Assembly (NCBI RefSeq): GCF_029813785.1
Contig: NZ_JARVKY010000036.1
Span: 1 to 60,732, forward strand
DNA: 60,732 nucleotides
Source: Streptomyces sp. DH41
GTDB taxonomy: Bacteria; Actinomycetota; Actinomycetes; Streptomycetales; Streptomycetaceae
Direction: 5' to 3'
In this document: piece by piece, positions 25,284-37,016 of the stretch
How the letters are laid out: the number at the start of each line of letters is the position of its first letter
How positions within the stretch are numbered: the stretch's first letter is position 1
Notes under the pieces: generated by a model
Told to the model about the DNA's origin: nothing
The model's input: the letters and a program-made list of their open reading frames with translations, nothing else
Database searches by the model: none
Translations under genes and position numbers: made by a program

Positions 25284-26090
25284 TCACCCGCGGCCTCCCA
25301 TGCCTCCTGTGTCTCCTGCCCCTCCCGTATCGCCAGCCCCTCCCATTGCGCCCGGCGTCACCAGTCCCGACTCGTACGCCACCACCACCGCCTGCGCCCT
25401 GCTGGTCAGGCCCAGCTTGGTCATCGTGCGGTTGAGGTGGGTCTTCACCGTGGCTTCACTGATGAACAGGCGGTCGGCGGCATCGGCGTTGCTCAGGCCG
25501 CGGGCCACCAGTTCCAGGACCTCGGCTTCGCGGGTGGTCAGCGTCGTCAGCCCGGGCGGCGGGCCGGCGTCCGACGGCGCCGGCCGCCGCGTGTCCGACA
25601 TCTGCGTGAACGCCTCCACCAGGCGCCGGGTGACCGCGGGAGCGAACAGCGCGTCACCCCCGTGCACCGCGGTGACCGCGGCCAGCAGCCGTTCGGGGCC
25701 GGCGTCCTTGAGCAGGAAGCCGGAGGCCCCGGCGCGCAGGGCGCCGTACACGTACTCGTCCAGGTCGAAAGTGGTCAGGACCAGGACGCGGGGCGCCGGG
25801 TCCACCGCCTCGGCGAGGATCCGCTCGGTGGCCTCGATACCGGTCATGCCGGGCATACGGATGTCCATCAGGACGACGTCCGGCCGGGTCCGCGCGGCCA
25901 GCGCCACCGCTTCACCACCGTCGGCCGCCTCACCGACGACCTCCATGCCCGGGGCCGCGCGCAGCAGCGTGGCCAGTCCGCTGCGGACGAGGAACTGGTC
26001 GTCGACGACGAGCAGCCTTATCGGGTCGTCGTGCGGCCCGTCCAGCGGGCGCTCCCCCGGCCGGTCCGTCGGGCGGTCTGCGTCGGTCAT
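25284..26090 (-). CDS. NarL/LuxR-type response regulator (pair 3)
   Basis: A 268-residue regulator. A hydrophilic Asp/Pro-rich leader precedes the receiver (IRLLVVDDQFLVRSG), with Asp in DVVLMDIRMPGMTG and Lys in GFLLKDA. The LuxR helix-turn-helix is LTTREAEVLELVARGLSNADAADRL and TVKTHLNRTMTKLGL. The C-terminus ends in a glycine repeat built on GGAGDT. The ATG at 26090 overlaps the kinase stop (ATGA). It belongs to the same broad family as pairs 1 and 2 but is more diverged. Confidence 0.94.
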   Translation of the reverse strand: MTDADRPTDRPGERPLDGPHDDPIRLLVVDDQFLVRSGLATLLRAAPGMEVVGEAADGGEAVALAARTRPDVVLMDIRMPGMTGIEATERILAEAVDPAPRVLVLTTFDLDEYVYGALRAGASGFLLKDAGPERLLAAVTAVHGGDALFAPAVTRRLVEAFTQMSDTRRPAPSDAGPPPGLTTLTTREAEVLELVARGLSNADAADRLFISEATVKTHLNRTMTKLGLTSRAQAVVVAYESGLVTPGAMGGAGDTGGAGDTGGMGGRG

Positions 26091-27271
26091 TCCCTGACGG
26101 CGTCTCCCCGGCGTGCGGTCTGTACCGGCGTCGGCAGGGTCAGGCGCACGCCGAAACCCCCCTCGCTGCGCGGGCCGACGGCGATCGTCCCGCCGTAGAG
26201 CTTGGCCCGCTCCCGCATTCCGATCAAGCCATGGCCACCGCGCTCGGGAATTGTGGCCGAATCCGCCCCCTCCCGAACTCCCTCGCGGGCACTTCCTCCC
26301 GAGCCGTCGTCGGTCACCGACACAGCCACCTCGCCCGCACGGTAGGCGAGCTCGACGGTGGCGCACGCCCCCGGCGCATGCTTGAGCACGTTGGTGAGGG
26401 CCTCCTGCACGACCCGGTAGACGCACAGCTGGACGCCGGGCGGCAGGAGCCTCGGTGCGCCGGTGACACGTAGCTCCACCCCCACGCCGCCGGAACGCAC
26501 CCGGGTGACCATCTCGTCCAGCTGGTCGAGACCGGGAGCGGGGGCACCGACCGCGCCCTGGACACCGTCGGCACGCAACAGGCCGAGCATGCGGCGCAGT
26601 TCGGCCAGGGCCTCGCCGCTGGCACCCTCGATGGTGTCCAGGGCGCCGCGTGCGGTGGGGGCGTCGGAGTGGAAGACGAAGCGGGCCAGTCCGGCCTGGA
26701 CGTTGATGACGGCGATGTGGTGGGCGACCACGTCGTGCAGCTCACGGGCGATCCGGACGCGTTCCCCGGCGACCTCGCGGCGGGCCCGGTCGGCCTGTTC
26801 GGCACGGAGCTGCCGGGTGAGTTCGCCGGTCCGGCGGGCGACGTACCCGAAGCGCCACAGCACCAGTGGGAAGCCCACGGCCTGCCCCACGACCGACGCC
26901 ATCGCCTCGGCGTCGCTGATCACCCCGGCGTAGACCCAGACACCGGCGAGCAGGGCGGCGCACGCGGCGGCGGTACGGGTGGGGCGCAGGGAGGCGACGG
27001 TGTAGACGGCGAGCATGGGACCGAACGAGCCGACCACGGGCCAGTAGTCGAGGGTGACGTAGACCGCCCAGCAGGCGTGCACGGCGAGGCAGACGGTGAC
27101 GGGGGCCCGGGTGCGCAAAGCGAGCGGGAGGTTCAGCAGGGCGACGAGCGTCCAGGCGAGCGGATCGAGCGCGGGCCACCCCTGGGCGACGGCCTCGGTA
27201 CCGAGCAGGACGGCCACGGTCGTCAGCGCCGCGGCGATCAGGCCGTCGGCCGCCAGGAGGTGCGGGCGCAT
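26087..27271 (-). CDS. Membrane sensor histidine kinase, HisKA_3 (pair 3)
   Basis: A 394-residue kinase. About five membrane spans fill residues 5-140 (LIAAALTTVAVLLGTE, LAWTLVALLNLPLAL, FGPMLAVYTVASL, AAACAALLAGVWVYAGV). The phospho-acceptor His lies in VRIARELHDVVAHHIAV, and the HATPase ends GHGLIGMRERAKLYGG. The ATG 27271 start gives a normal N-terminus but has no strong ribosome site; ATG 27310, in frame, is preceded by GGCGGAAGG with too short a spacing. Its stop overlaps the regulator start. The signal is unknown. Confidence 0.9.
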   Translation of the reverse strand: MRPHLLAADGLIAAALTTVAVLLGTEAVAQGWPALDPLAWTLVALLNLPLALRTRAPVTVCLAVHACWAVYVTLDYWPVVGSFGPMLAVYTVASLRPTRTAAACAALLAGVWVYAGVISDAEAMASVVGQAVGFPLVLWRFGYVARRTGELTRQLRAEQADRARREVAGERVRIARELHDVVAHHIAVINVQAGLARFVFHSDAPTARGALDTIEGASGEALAELRRMLGLLRADGVQGAVGAPAPGLDQLDEMVTRVRSGGVGVELRVTGAPRLLPPGVQLCVYRVVQEALTNVLKHAPGACATVELAYRAGEVAVSVTDDGSGGSAREGVREGADSATIPERGGHGLIGMRERAKLYGGTIAVGPRSEGGFGVRLTLPTPVQTARRGDAVRE

Positions 27272-27615
27272 TGCGGCAGCGTAAGTCCGTCCGCCCGGCG
27301 GCGGCGTCATCCTTCCGCCGTACCGCGGAAGTTGCAGGAACCGGGCGCCTACCGCGCTGGGTTGGGTCCCGTATCCACCCACTGCGGGATTCCGGGGCGG
27401 CCGGGGCGGCCATAGGTTCTCGGTGCGAACGATCCGCAGGGGGGTGTGGCGGCCCGTCCCGTACCCGGGGGAGGGCCGGGCCGCCGCACGGGGCCCGTTG
27501 TCGGGGCTCACACGGGGGTCGTACGGGGTGGGGCGGCGGCCCGTGCCGGGGGGCGCGGGGCGCGGGGGCGCCCTTCGCCCTCTCACCCCCCCTCTCGCCT
27601 CTCTCCCCGGCGCGC
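27272..27615. other. Gene-free stretch upstream of the pair-3 kinase
   Basis: These 344 bp hold the pair-3 promoter region and the end of the spermidine synthase unit. The sequence is rich in GGCGGCCCGT-like short repeats (27448-27560), with no clear start codon plus ribosome site and no convincing hairpin. I see no gene here, although the kinase frame stays open through it. Confidence 0.5.
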
Positions 27616-29310
27616 TCAGTACCGCGGATGCACCAGCGTCGACGGCGGCAGGCCGGTGATCCGGGTGCGGGACGCGGAGCGGGCGTCCTGGGCCAGAGTC
27701 GGGGACGTGAGGGTCTGCGGGCGGGGGGCCGTCGGGTCGAGGCGCAGCACGGGGGACCTGCGGGCTGCCAGGAGGAAGCCCCAGTCCCGGGGGGCGTGCG
27801 AGGTGGCGGCCGTGCGGTCGGGGCCCGGCGCGAAGCCGGTGTCCCGGGCGTCGACGCGGTAGGGGGCGGTCCGCAGACCGGCCGCGCGGAGCGTCGCGTC
27901 CACCGTCCAGAAGGCCCGGGGGCGTGCGACCACCGGGCCGGCGTGCACGACCAGCCGCCCGCCGGGGGCGAGCAGCCGCCGGAGCAGGCCGTAGAACTCC
28001 TGCGAGTACAGCTTCGTGCTGGCCGTGATGCCCGGGTCGGGCAGGTCCGAGATCACCACGTCGTACCCCGCGGTGGGTGTCGAGCGCAGCCGGCGGAAGG
28101 CATCCGCCGTGGTGACGTGGGTGCGCGGATCGCCGTAGGCGTGCTCGTTCAGCGCGGACAGCCCGGGGTCCTGCCGGGCCAGCCGGGCCAGCCCGGGATC
28201 GATCTCGACGACGTCGACGCGGCGCACGTCCGGGTGGCGCAGCACCTCACGCGCGGCGAGGCCGTCGCCACCGCCGAGGATCAGTACGCGCGCGTGCGGG
28301 CCGCTCATCACGGGGTGCACCAGGGCCTCGTGGTAGCGCCGCTCGTCGCTGCCGCTGACCCTCAGCCGGCCGTCCAGGAACAGGTCGAGGGGCCGCCCGT
28401 CGGTGTCGCCGGTCAGGACCACTTCCTGCACGTCGGTCTGGACGGCCACACGGACGTCCTGGCCGTACACCGCGTGCCGGGCGGCGCGCTCGAAGTCGTC
28501 GGCGAGGACGGTCGCCGTGGCGAGGAGCGCGAGCACGACGACGTTGGCGGCCAGCAGCAGCCAGCGGGCCCGGCGGGTCATGTCCCGCCGGAACAGTCCG
28601 AGGACCAGGGCGGCGCCGACGACCGCGTTGACGGTACCGGTGAGCAGCGCGCCGGTCAGCTGACCGAGGAAGGGCAGCAGCACGAACGGGAAGGCGAGGC
28701 CACCGACGAGCGCGCCGACGTAGTCCGCGGCGAACAGGTCGGCGACGGCACCGCCGGCGTCCTGGCGGCGAACGCGCTGGATCAGCTCCATCAGCAGCGG
28801 CACCTCGGCGCCGATCAGCACGCCGATGGCGAGTGAGAAGGCGACCAGGAGGAAGCGCGGGCCGTCGGCCCACAGACCGCCCCAGCCGCCGGTCCAGGCG
28901 AAGACGGCGTACAGCACCATCGCGCTGGAGCCGCCGACGAGGGCGAGGACGGCCTCGACCGCGCCGAACCCGGCCGCCGCGAACCGGCGCAGCCGTTTGG
29001 CGGCGAGCGAGCCGAGACCCATGGCGAAGACCATGACGGACAGGACGACGGACGCCTGGGTGACCGAGTCACCGATCAGGTAAGAGGCGAGGGCGACGAG
29101 TTCGAGTTCGTACACGAGCCCGCAGGCCGCACAGACGAACACGCCCGCCAGGACCAGGAACCGCCCGGTGGCCGGCCGGACGGGAAGCCGCGCCGGCGCC
29201 CCCGGCCCTTCCGGAGGATCACCGGAGGGGCCCGGGGGGCCACCGGAGCCGCCGGAGTCGCCCCAGGACGGCGGTGAGCCGGGCAGGGCAGGCGCGTGCG
29301 GTTCGATCAC
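27616..29310 (-). CDS. Membrane-fused spermidine synthase-like protein
   Basis: A 564-residue fusion. A disordered Gly/Pro N-terminus is followed by about seven membrane spans (residues ~50-255; FLVLAGVFVCAACGLVYELELVALASY, VVLSVMVFAMGLGSLAAK, FLLVAFSLAIGVLIGAEVPLL). A SpeE-type domain comes next, with the S-adenosyl site LILGGGDGLAAREVLRH, VEIDPGLARLAR and the catalytic-region DVVISDLPDPG. In classical SpeE the last motif is usually DxxDP; here it is DLPDP. Such fusions are common in actinobacteria, and polyamine transfer activity is not assured. The GTG start has no strong ribosome site. Confidence 0.87.
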   Translation of the reverse strand: MIEPHAPALPGSPPSWGDSGGSGGPPGPSGDPPEGPGAPARLPVRPATGRFLVLAGVFVCAACGLVYELELVALASYLIGDSVTQASVVLSVMVFAMGLGSLAAKRLRRFAAAGFGAVEAVLALVGGSSAMVLYAVFAWTGGWGGLWADGPRFLLVAFSLAIGVLIGAEVPLLMELIQRVRRQDAGGAVADLFAADYVGALVGGLAFPFVLLPFLGQLTGALLTGTVNAVVGAALVLGLFRRDMTRRARWLLLAANVVVLALLATATVLADDFERAARHAVYGQDVRVAVQTDVQEVVLTGDTDGRPLDLFLDGRLRVSGSDERRYHEALVHPVMSGPHARVLILGGGDGLAAREVLRHPDVRRVDVVEIDPGLARLARQDPGLSALNEHAYGDPRTHVTTADAFRRLRSTPTAGYDVVISDLPDPGITASTKLYSQEFYGLLRRLLAPGGRLVVHAGPVVARPRAFWTVDATLRAAGLRTAPYRVDARDTGFAPGPDRTAATSHAPRDWGFLLAARRSPVLRLDPTAPRPQTLTSPTLAQDARSASRTRITGLPPSTLVHPRY

Positions 29311-29419
29311 GAGGTGACGTTACGTCACTCCCGCACTGCGCTTCGTCACCCACACGTGTGAAACTGGCGTTCCGTTGGACACCGCAGGTTTATCCCGCCC
29401 GGGACCGCGACGCGCCCAC

Positions 29420-29956
29420 TCACACCCCGGACGGGCTGAGCTGCGACGTCGGCACCCGGACACCCACCCGGGTGCGGGTCGCCACCAGGTGGCCGTCCTG
29501 CGGGTAGGCGTGCCAGGTCCGCCATTGCACCTGCCCCTCGCAGCGCTGGGCCAGCAGCGCGGTGAAGGCGTGCGGGCTGCCGGGGAAAACGCCGGCCAGC
29601 CCCTGCGGGTGATCGGCGACCAGAGCCAGCAGCTCCTGGGCGCGCCCGGCGAAGGAGCCCGGCGTCAGCACCTCGACGCGGGCGGCGAACTCGTACTCCC
29701 AGTCGCCCACCCGCTTGGCGACGCCCAGCGGGAGGGGGGTACTGCTGCCGGGAATGCACGCCACTGTCTCCGAACAGCTGCCCTGCTCCTCCTCGAGCAG
29801 GACTTGGTGTGAGGCCCCCAGGAGTCTCAACTGCATTTTGGCGCCAGTCAGTTCGAGATCGAGACTGGCGAGCGCGGGCAGCGGCTCGCGCCCCAGGGCC
29901 CAGGCCAGGTCGGCCGCGCGCGTGTCGGTGTAGGCGGTTTTCAGGGTCGTGAGCAT
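29420..29956 (-). CDS. DUF2617-family protein
   Basis: A 178-residue cytosolic protein of the actinobacterial DUF2617 family (LTTLKTAYTDTRAADLAWALG opening; ASLDLELTGAKMQLRLLGASHQVLL; SPHAFTALLAQRCEGQVQWRTWHAYPQ). The function is unknown. It is conserved next to the membrane spermidine synthase in Streptomyces, 109 bp away on the same strand. ATG 29956 is preceded by GGAG at 8 nt. Only 33 bp separate it from a divergent short ORF, so promoters would have to overlap. Confidence 0.85.
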   Translation of the reverse strand: MLTTLKTAYTDTRAADLAWALGREPLPALASLDLELTGAKMQLRLLGASHQVLLEEEQGSCSETVACIPGSSTPLPLGVAKRVGDWEYEFAARVEVLTPGSFAGRAQELLALVADHPQGLAGVFPGSPHAFTALLAQRCEGQVQWRTWHAYPQDGHLVATRTRVGVRVPTSQLSPSGV

Positions 29957-29989
29957 GGATCGGCTCCGCAAGCACACAAGGAGAGGAAG

Positions 29990-30112
29990 GTGTGGGGCCT
30001 GCGCATCCCGGCCACTGCCGGGGATGCGGCCCGCTCAGCCCAGTCGGCCGGTCAGGAGGGGGGTCAACAGGTCGTCCGAGGAGCTGCGTTGGTGATGGAG
30101 AGGGAATCATGA
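29990..30112 (+). CDS. Candidate 40-residue small protein with strong start and adjacent terminator
   Basis: GTG at 29990 follows AAGGAGAGGAAG, one of the best ribosome sites in the window. It opens a 40-codon frame beginning VWGLRIPATAGDAARSAQ and ending LVMERES. The stop codon (30110-30112) is directly followed by an intrinsic terminator (30113-30137). An internal hairpin (about 29995-30032, arms GCGCATCCC and GGGATGCGG) could make this a structured RNA instead. GC at third positions looks lower than in neighbours. No family is recognised. The 33-bp gap to divergent DUF2617 leaves little room for a promoter, which lowers confidence. Confidence 0.35.
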   Translation: MWGLRIPATAGDAARSAQSAGQEGGQQVVRGAALVMERES

Positions 30113-30137
30113 ACTGTGGCACCGCCACAGTGTTTTT
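30113..30137 (+). terminator. Intrinsic terminator with U-tract
   Basis: ACTGTGGC-ACC-GCCACAGT forms a perfect 8-bp stem followed by GTTTTTA. It is a textbook Rho-independent terminator on the plus strand, starting one base after the stop codon of the 40-codon ORF. No other plus-strand gene ends here. Confidence 0.85.
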
Positions 30138-30235
30138 ACCCAACTTCGTGGGGTTTCCATCCCTCAGGGGGCTCCACAGCTCAACTGTTCAACCAGAGCG
30201 CACACCCCGCCCGAACAGCGCGCGCCGGTGCGTGA

Positions 30236-30270
30236 GAGCGCCCACCGGGTGTGCTTCCCGGCGGGCGCTC
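30236..30270. terminator. Hairpin downstream of the glycine-rich gene
   Basis: GAGCGCCCACCGGG and CCCGGCGGGCGCTC pair over 14 bp with one mismatch around a 7-nt loop. It is about 80 bp past the stop of the minus-strand glycine-rich gene. The rest of the 29957-30350 interval has only the short ORF and its terminator. Confidence 0.65.
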
Positions 30271-30350
30271 GTGTGGGACGCGGGCCCGCCCCAGGAGCGG
30301 GCCCCGCGACGGGGATGCGGTTCCCCCCGCGGGAGCTCAGCTGCCCCGTG

Positions 30351-30626
30351 TCAGCTGCCTCCACCGCATCCGCCGCCGCCTCCACCCCCGCAGGACGAGC
30401 CGCCTCCGCAGGAATGGCCCGAGTGGTGCCCGTCGGAGGACGAACCACCGTCTCCCCCGCCGGCCCACCAACTGTTCGAGCTGTCACCGCCGCCCGACGA
30501 CCACGAGTGCCGGCCCCGCTTGCGGCCCGCGGACGGACCGCTCCGCGCGCCGGACCTCCGCGCTCCGTTCAGCAGCGCTCCGATCACCAGGGCGGCGAAC
30601 ACGATCAGGATGATGCCGGTGACCAT
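30351..30626 (-). CDS. Small membrane-anchored glycine/cysteine-rich protein
   Basis: A 91-residue protein. The N-terminal hydrophobic helix (VTGIILIVFAALVIGALL) is followed by a basic stretch (ARRSGARSGPSAGRKRGRH) and a C-terminal half of Gly, Ser, His and Cys (GHHSGHSCGGG, CGGGS end). The start is firm: GGAGGGTGA lies 6 nt before ATG 30626. The tail resembles the Gly/Cys/His-rich ends of several small actinobacterial membrane proteins that may bind metal, but no function is known. It is divergent from the aminotransferase gene. Confidence 0.75.
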   Translation of the reverse strand: MVTGIILIVFAALVIGALLNGARRSGARSGPSAGRKRGRHSWSSGGGDSSNSWWAGGGDGGSSSDGHHSGHSCGGGSSCGGGGGGGCGGGS

Positions 30627-30842
30627 GGCGTCACCCTCCTTCCACTTCCCGGGCTCGCACCCGGAGTCCCCCGAAGCAACCCCCCGTTGGGCGCCCCGCT
30701 CTCTGTACGAAGCTCGACACCGAGCTCGATGTGACCTTGTCGAAGCTCGGTGAAGCTCATCGCGTGAACGGGAGATGCCCCTCGCCGCCACGCCCCAAAG
30801 CAGAGTTGAGGAACTCCAGAGCTTCGGCGCAGGATGACCGGC

Positions 30843-32045
<1,203 letters not shown>

Positions 32046-32102
32046 GCCGGGGGGGTCGAGAGGGGGAAAGGGAGGGGGGCATGGGCCGGGGGCCGGAACG
32101 GC

Positions 32103-32156
32103 GAGAGCCCGGCCCCGGCACACGACCTCGGTGGGTCGGCGCCCGGCCGGGCTCTC
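32103..32156. terminator. Bidirectional hairpin between convergent genes
   Basis: GAGAGCCCGGCC pairs with GGCCGGGCTCTC, a perfect 12-bp stem with a long, partly structured loop. It lies between the aminotransferase stop (32045) and the YbjN gene stop (32172). Confidence 0.8.
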
Positions 32157-32171
32157 CTCACGCAGGGCGGA

Positions 32172-32708
32172 CTATTCGCCGTCCTCGTCCGTCGGCTTGT
32201 CCGACTCGTTGACCTCCTGCTCCAGGCCGAGCTGCTCCACGAGCCACCGGTCGAACTCGATGGCGGCCCGGACCCAGCTGACCGTCGAGGAGACGAAGTG
32301 CTCCAGGCTGACGCCCATGCCGATCAGCATCTGGGCTTCGCCGATCAGGCGGACCGTGCCGTCGTCGTGGGTGTGGGAGTACACCTTGGGCCACAGGGTG
32401 CGCCGGTTCCAGTCGTCGATCGACTCCAGCAGCTGGGGCTTCTCGTCGATCTGGTGGGGCCGGTCGTAGAACGTCCGCACCGAGAAGACCTGCTGGTCCC
32501 CCTCGCCGCGGAACATGAAGTACGTACGGAACTGCTCCCACGGCGCCGCGAGGTCACCCTCGTCGTCGACGACGTACTTCAGCTCCATCTGTTCGAGGAG
32601 CTGCTTCACAAGATCCTGATCCGGGACGACGGGGCCCGCCGGTCCTTGGGACTGCGGCTCGGGCTGCTTGCCCCCGAAGTTCGGAATCGAGGACGGGTCG
32701 ATGGTCAC
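32172..32708 (-). CDS. YbjN-domain protein
   Basis: A 178-residue cytosolic protein of the YbjN/secretion-chaperone-like fold. Typical segments are LVKQLLEQMELKYVVDDEGDLAAPW, YFMFRGEGDQQVFSVRTFY, ESIDDWNRRTLWPKVYSHTHDDGTVRLIGEAQM and LEHFVSSTVSWVRAAIEFDRWL. The acidic C-terminal tail (ESDKPTDEDGE) is common in Streptomyces copies. The GTG start at 32708 is placed by GAAGGGA 9 nt upstream. The function is unknown; the fold often binds partner proteins. Confidence 0.85.
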   Translation of the reverse strand: MTIDPSSIPNFGGKQPEPQSQGPAGPVVPDQDLVKQLLEQMELKYVVDDEGDLAAPWEQFRTYFMFRGEGDQQVFSVRTFYDRPHQIDEKPQLLESIDDWNRRTLWPKVYSHTHDDGTVRLIGEAQMLIGMGVSLEHFVSSTVSWVRAAIEFDRWLVEQLGLEQEVNESDKPTDEDGE

Positions 32709-32846
32709 CGTGAATTTCCCTTCGTACGGATCTGGCCATCCTCTCCCATGCGGGGAGGGGCGTGGCAAGCCCGCCGTGGCCCTGTCAGCCCTGGGCTGAC
32801 ATGATCCGGCCGGTCGGGTGGACGTACGGCGGACGGAGGCGGGTAC

Positions 32847-33377
32847 GTGAGGCGGACCCGGAACGCGGCGGTGGTGCCCGAAGGCGGCGAAGTGGTGCCG
32901 CGGGGACGGACCAGGTGGTGGCTTTTCGCGGCGCTCGTGACACTGCCGGTGCTCGTTCTGCTCCCCTTGCTCCTCGTTCTCGTGGGCGTCGTCCTGGCTG
33001 ACGAGGACGACCCGGGCGGTGGCCGGAATTCCGACCACGTCCCCTGCTCCGAGGCGCTCGCGTTCGGCGGCGCCGCCCTGCCGGACGGCGCCCGGCCCGT
33101 CGGAAAGTGCACGCTTCAGGGTTTCCAGGACACTCACTACGGCGCGTCCTTCCGCATGCCGCGCACGGGTGTCCAGGCCTGGCTGGCGCACACCTACCCG
33201 GACGCCCCGGCACCGGAGACGGAGTTCTGCGCGGGGGACGCCGTCGACCTGTGTCTGGATCTGGGCTACGCACGGGGCCTGCCGGACGGTGTGCGGGCCC
33301 ATGCCGTGGAGGTGCGGGTCGTGTACGAGGACGACGCCCGGACGGCACTGGTGCGGTTCGCGGCGTTCACGACGTGA
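32847..33377 (+). CDS. Membrane-anchored extracytoplasmic protein, unknown function
   Basis: A 176-residue protein with an uncleaved-looking N-terminal anchor (WWLFAALVTLPVLVLLPLLLVLVGVVL, about residues 24-50) and an extracytoplasmic domain with four cysteines (VPCSEAL, GKCTLQG, EFCAGDA, DLCLDLG) likely forming two disulphides. No family is recognised. GTG 32847 follows GGAGG by 7 nt. It is divergent from the YbjN gene, and its stop lies inside the strong terminator shared with clpB. Confidence 0.7.
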   Translation: MRRTRNAAVVPEGGEVVPRGRTRWWLFAALVTLPVLVLLPLLLVLVGVVLADEDDPGGGRNSDHVPCSEALAFGGAALPDGARPVGKCTLQGFQDTHYGASFRMPRTGVQAWLAHTYPDAPAPETEFCAGDAVDLCLDLGYARGLPDGVRAHAVEVRVVYEDDARTALVRFAAFTT

Positions 33378-33432
33378 CGCACGACGGCCCGCCACCCACC
33401 GGGGAGGGCGGGCGGCGGGCCGTGCGTCACGT
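33372..33432. terminator. Strong bidirectional terminator next to clpB
   Basis: ACGTGACGCAC + GGCCCGCC pairs with GGCGGGCC + GTGCGTCACGT (19 bp, interrupted by a 3-nt GAC bulge). It begins inside the last codons of the plus-strand gene and ends 5 bp before the clpB stop. Confidence 0.85.
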
Positions 33433-33437
33433 CGGGG

Positions 33438-36035
<2,598 letters not shown>

Positions 36036-36112
36036 GTTCTGGCTTCCCTCCTCGCGTCGGCCGTCGGCGGTCGGCCGTGTCTCCCTGTGCTGACTCAGAC
36101 AACGTACACAAA

Positions 36113-36133
36113 GTTGAGTCTATTCCACTCAAG
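36113..36133. promoter_or_regulatory. HspR operator (HAIR) of clpB
   Basis: GTTGAGT-N7-ACTCAAG matches the HAIR consensus CTTGAGT-N7-ACTCAAG with one mismatch. It lies in the clpB promoter. HspR, encoded at 41456-41920, should repress here until heat shock. Confidence 0.92.
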
Positions 36134-36271
36134 GAAGAAACGCGGGCACGGCTTGCCACCGCGCGACCACCGCGCTCCCCTCTGTGGGTGCCCACGCGAC
36201 GCGAGAGGATTTCCAGCCAGGCCGGCGACGGGGAAGTAAAGGGTGGTACTCCGAAATGTCACCGCAAACGA

Positions 36272-36310
36272 CAGCGGCGTCACCGTGTTCAGGTCACGGT
36301 GACGCCGCTG
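36272..36310. terminator. Perfect 16-bp hairpin
   Basis: CAGCGGCGTCACCGTG pairs perfectly with CACGGTGACGCCGCTG around TTCAGGT. It lies 46 bp past the Rieske-like gene stop and upstream of the clpB promoter. It insulates clpB from the upstream unit. Confidence 0.88.
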
Positions 36311-36355
36311 CCGGGGGGAAGCACCTGAGCGATCTGTTGCGACGGGGGAATCGCG

Positions 36356-36691
36356 TCAGGCACTGCGGGGGGTGGCTGAGATGGTCCTCACTTCGGGGAT
36401 CTCCGGCTGCGCGAGCCGGTGGTCCCTCTGGTCCAGGTTCACAAAGATCATTCCGTACCGGATGGCACACCGCACGGGCTGCGGCGCCCCCCGAGGCCGC
36501 CGCAGACACCGGTAGGCGCGTACGTCGCCGTCCTCGTCCAGCGTGACGACGACCGGCTCGCCGAAGACGGTCACCATCAGGGAGTCACCGGAGTGGGGGA
36601 TCGCGGTGACCAGGTCGATGAAGTGCCAGCCGGAGCGGTAGGCGGTGGCCATCTCGCGCCGGAAGGAGCGGTCGTCGGGTGGTGTGGTCAT
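36356..36691 (-). CDS. Small degenerate Rieske-like protein
   Basis: A 111-residue protein. The central region GEPVVVTLDEDGDVRAY...RPRGAP and later RYGMIFVNLDQRD follows the spacing of the Rieske domain of ring-hydroxylating oxygenases (GEPVVVxRDxDGxVxA...CPHRGAP...GxFVNLDP). The first cluster motif is altered (YRCLRRPRGAP instead of CPHRGAP), and the second Cys-X2-His is absent, so no 2Fe-2S cluster is expected. It starts 5 bp after the stop of a small exported peptide gene, suggesting coupling. The family assignment is my inference from motif spacing. Confidence 0.6.
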   Translation of the reverse strand: MTTPPDDRSFRREMATAYRSGWHFIDLVTAIPHSGDSLMVTVFGEPVVVTLDEDGDVRAYRCLRRPRGAPQPVRCAIRYGMIFVNLDQRDHRLAQPEIPEVRTISATPRSA

Positions 36692-36696
36692 CGCGA

Positions 36697-36900
36697 TCAG
36701 TCCCACACGGTGTCGGCCGGTAGAGCCACGGGCTCGCCACCCGTTACCGCAACCGCCGCCGAGTAAGCACCACCCGGCTCGTGCTCGCCGCTCGTCCCAC
36801 CGGAGAGGCTGGCCAGCGCACCGAAGGCCACAACGGTGGAGAAGGCAGCAACAAGCACCGAGCGAAGCATTCTCATACGCATAGTCGGCTTCGTCCTCAC
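36697..36900 (-). CDS. Small exported peptide precursor
   Basis: A 67-residue protein with an N-terminal signal sequence: basic RTKPTMRMRM, hydrophobic LRSVLVAAFSTVVAFGALASL, then a short, Gly/Ala-rich mature part (GGTSGEHEPGGAYSAAVAV) ending ALPADTVWD. GTG 36900 is preceded by GAGGGA at 8 nt. No cysteine follows the signal, so it is not a lipoprotein. It is immediately upstream of the Rieske-like gene and divergent from a LuxR-type regulator (start 37017). It could be a secreted signal or wall peptide; the function is unknown. Confidence 0.65.
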   Translation of the reverse strand: MRTKPTMRMRMLRSVLVAAFSTVVAFGALASLSGGTSGEHEPGGAYSAAVAVTGGEPVALPADTVWD

Positions 36901-37016
36901 TTGATGGTCCCTCGTTCCCCCGTCCGATAAGACGATGGCTCATTCAGGCACGTCATGGCCACACAATCGGTGCATCATGTTCCTGCATGTTCAGGACCCT
37001 GGGGGGTGGATATTCA

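Noticed and set aside
27616..29310. Plain cytosolic spermidine synthase
   Set aside because: About seven membrane spans precede the SpeE domain, so it is a membrane-fused homologue with uncertain activity.
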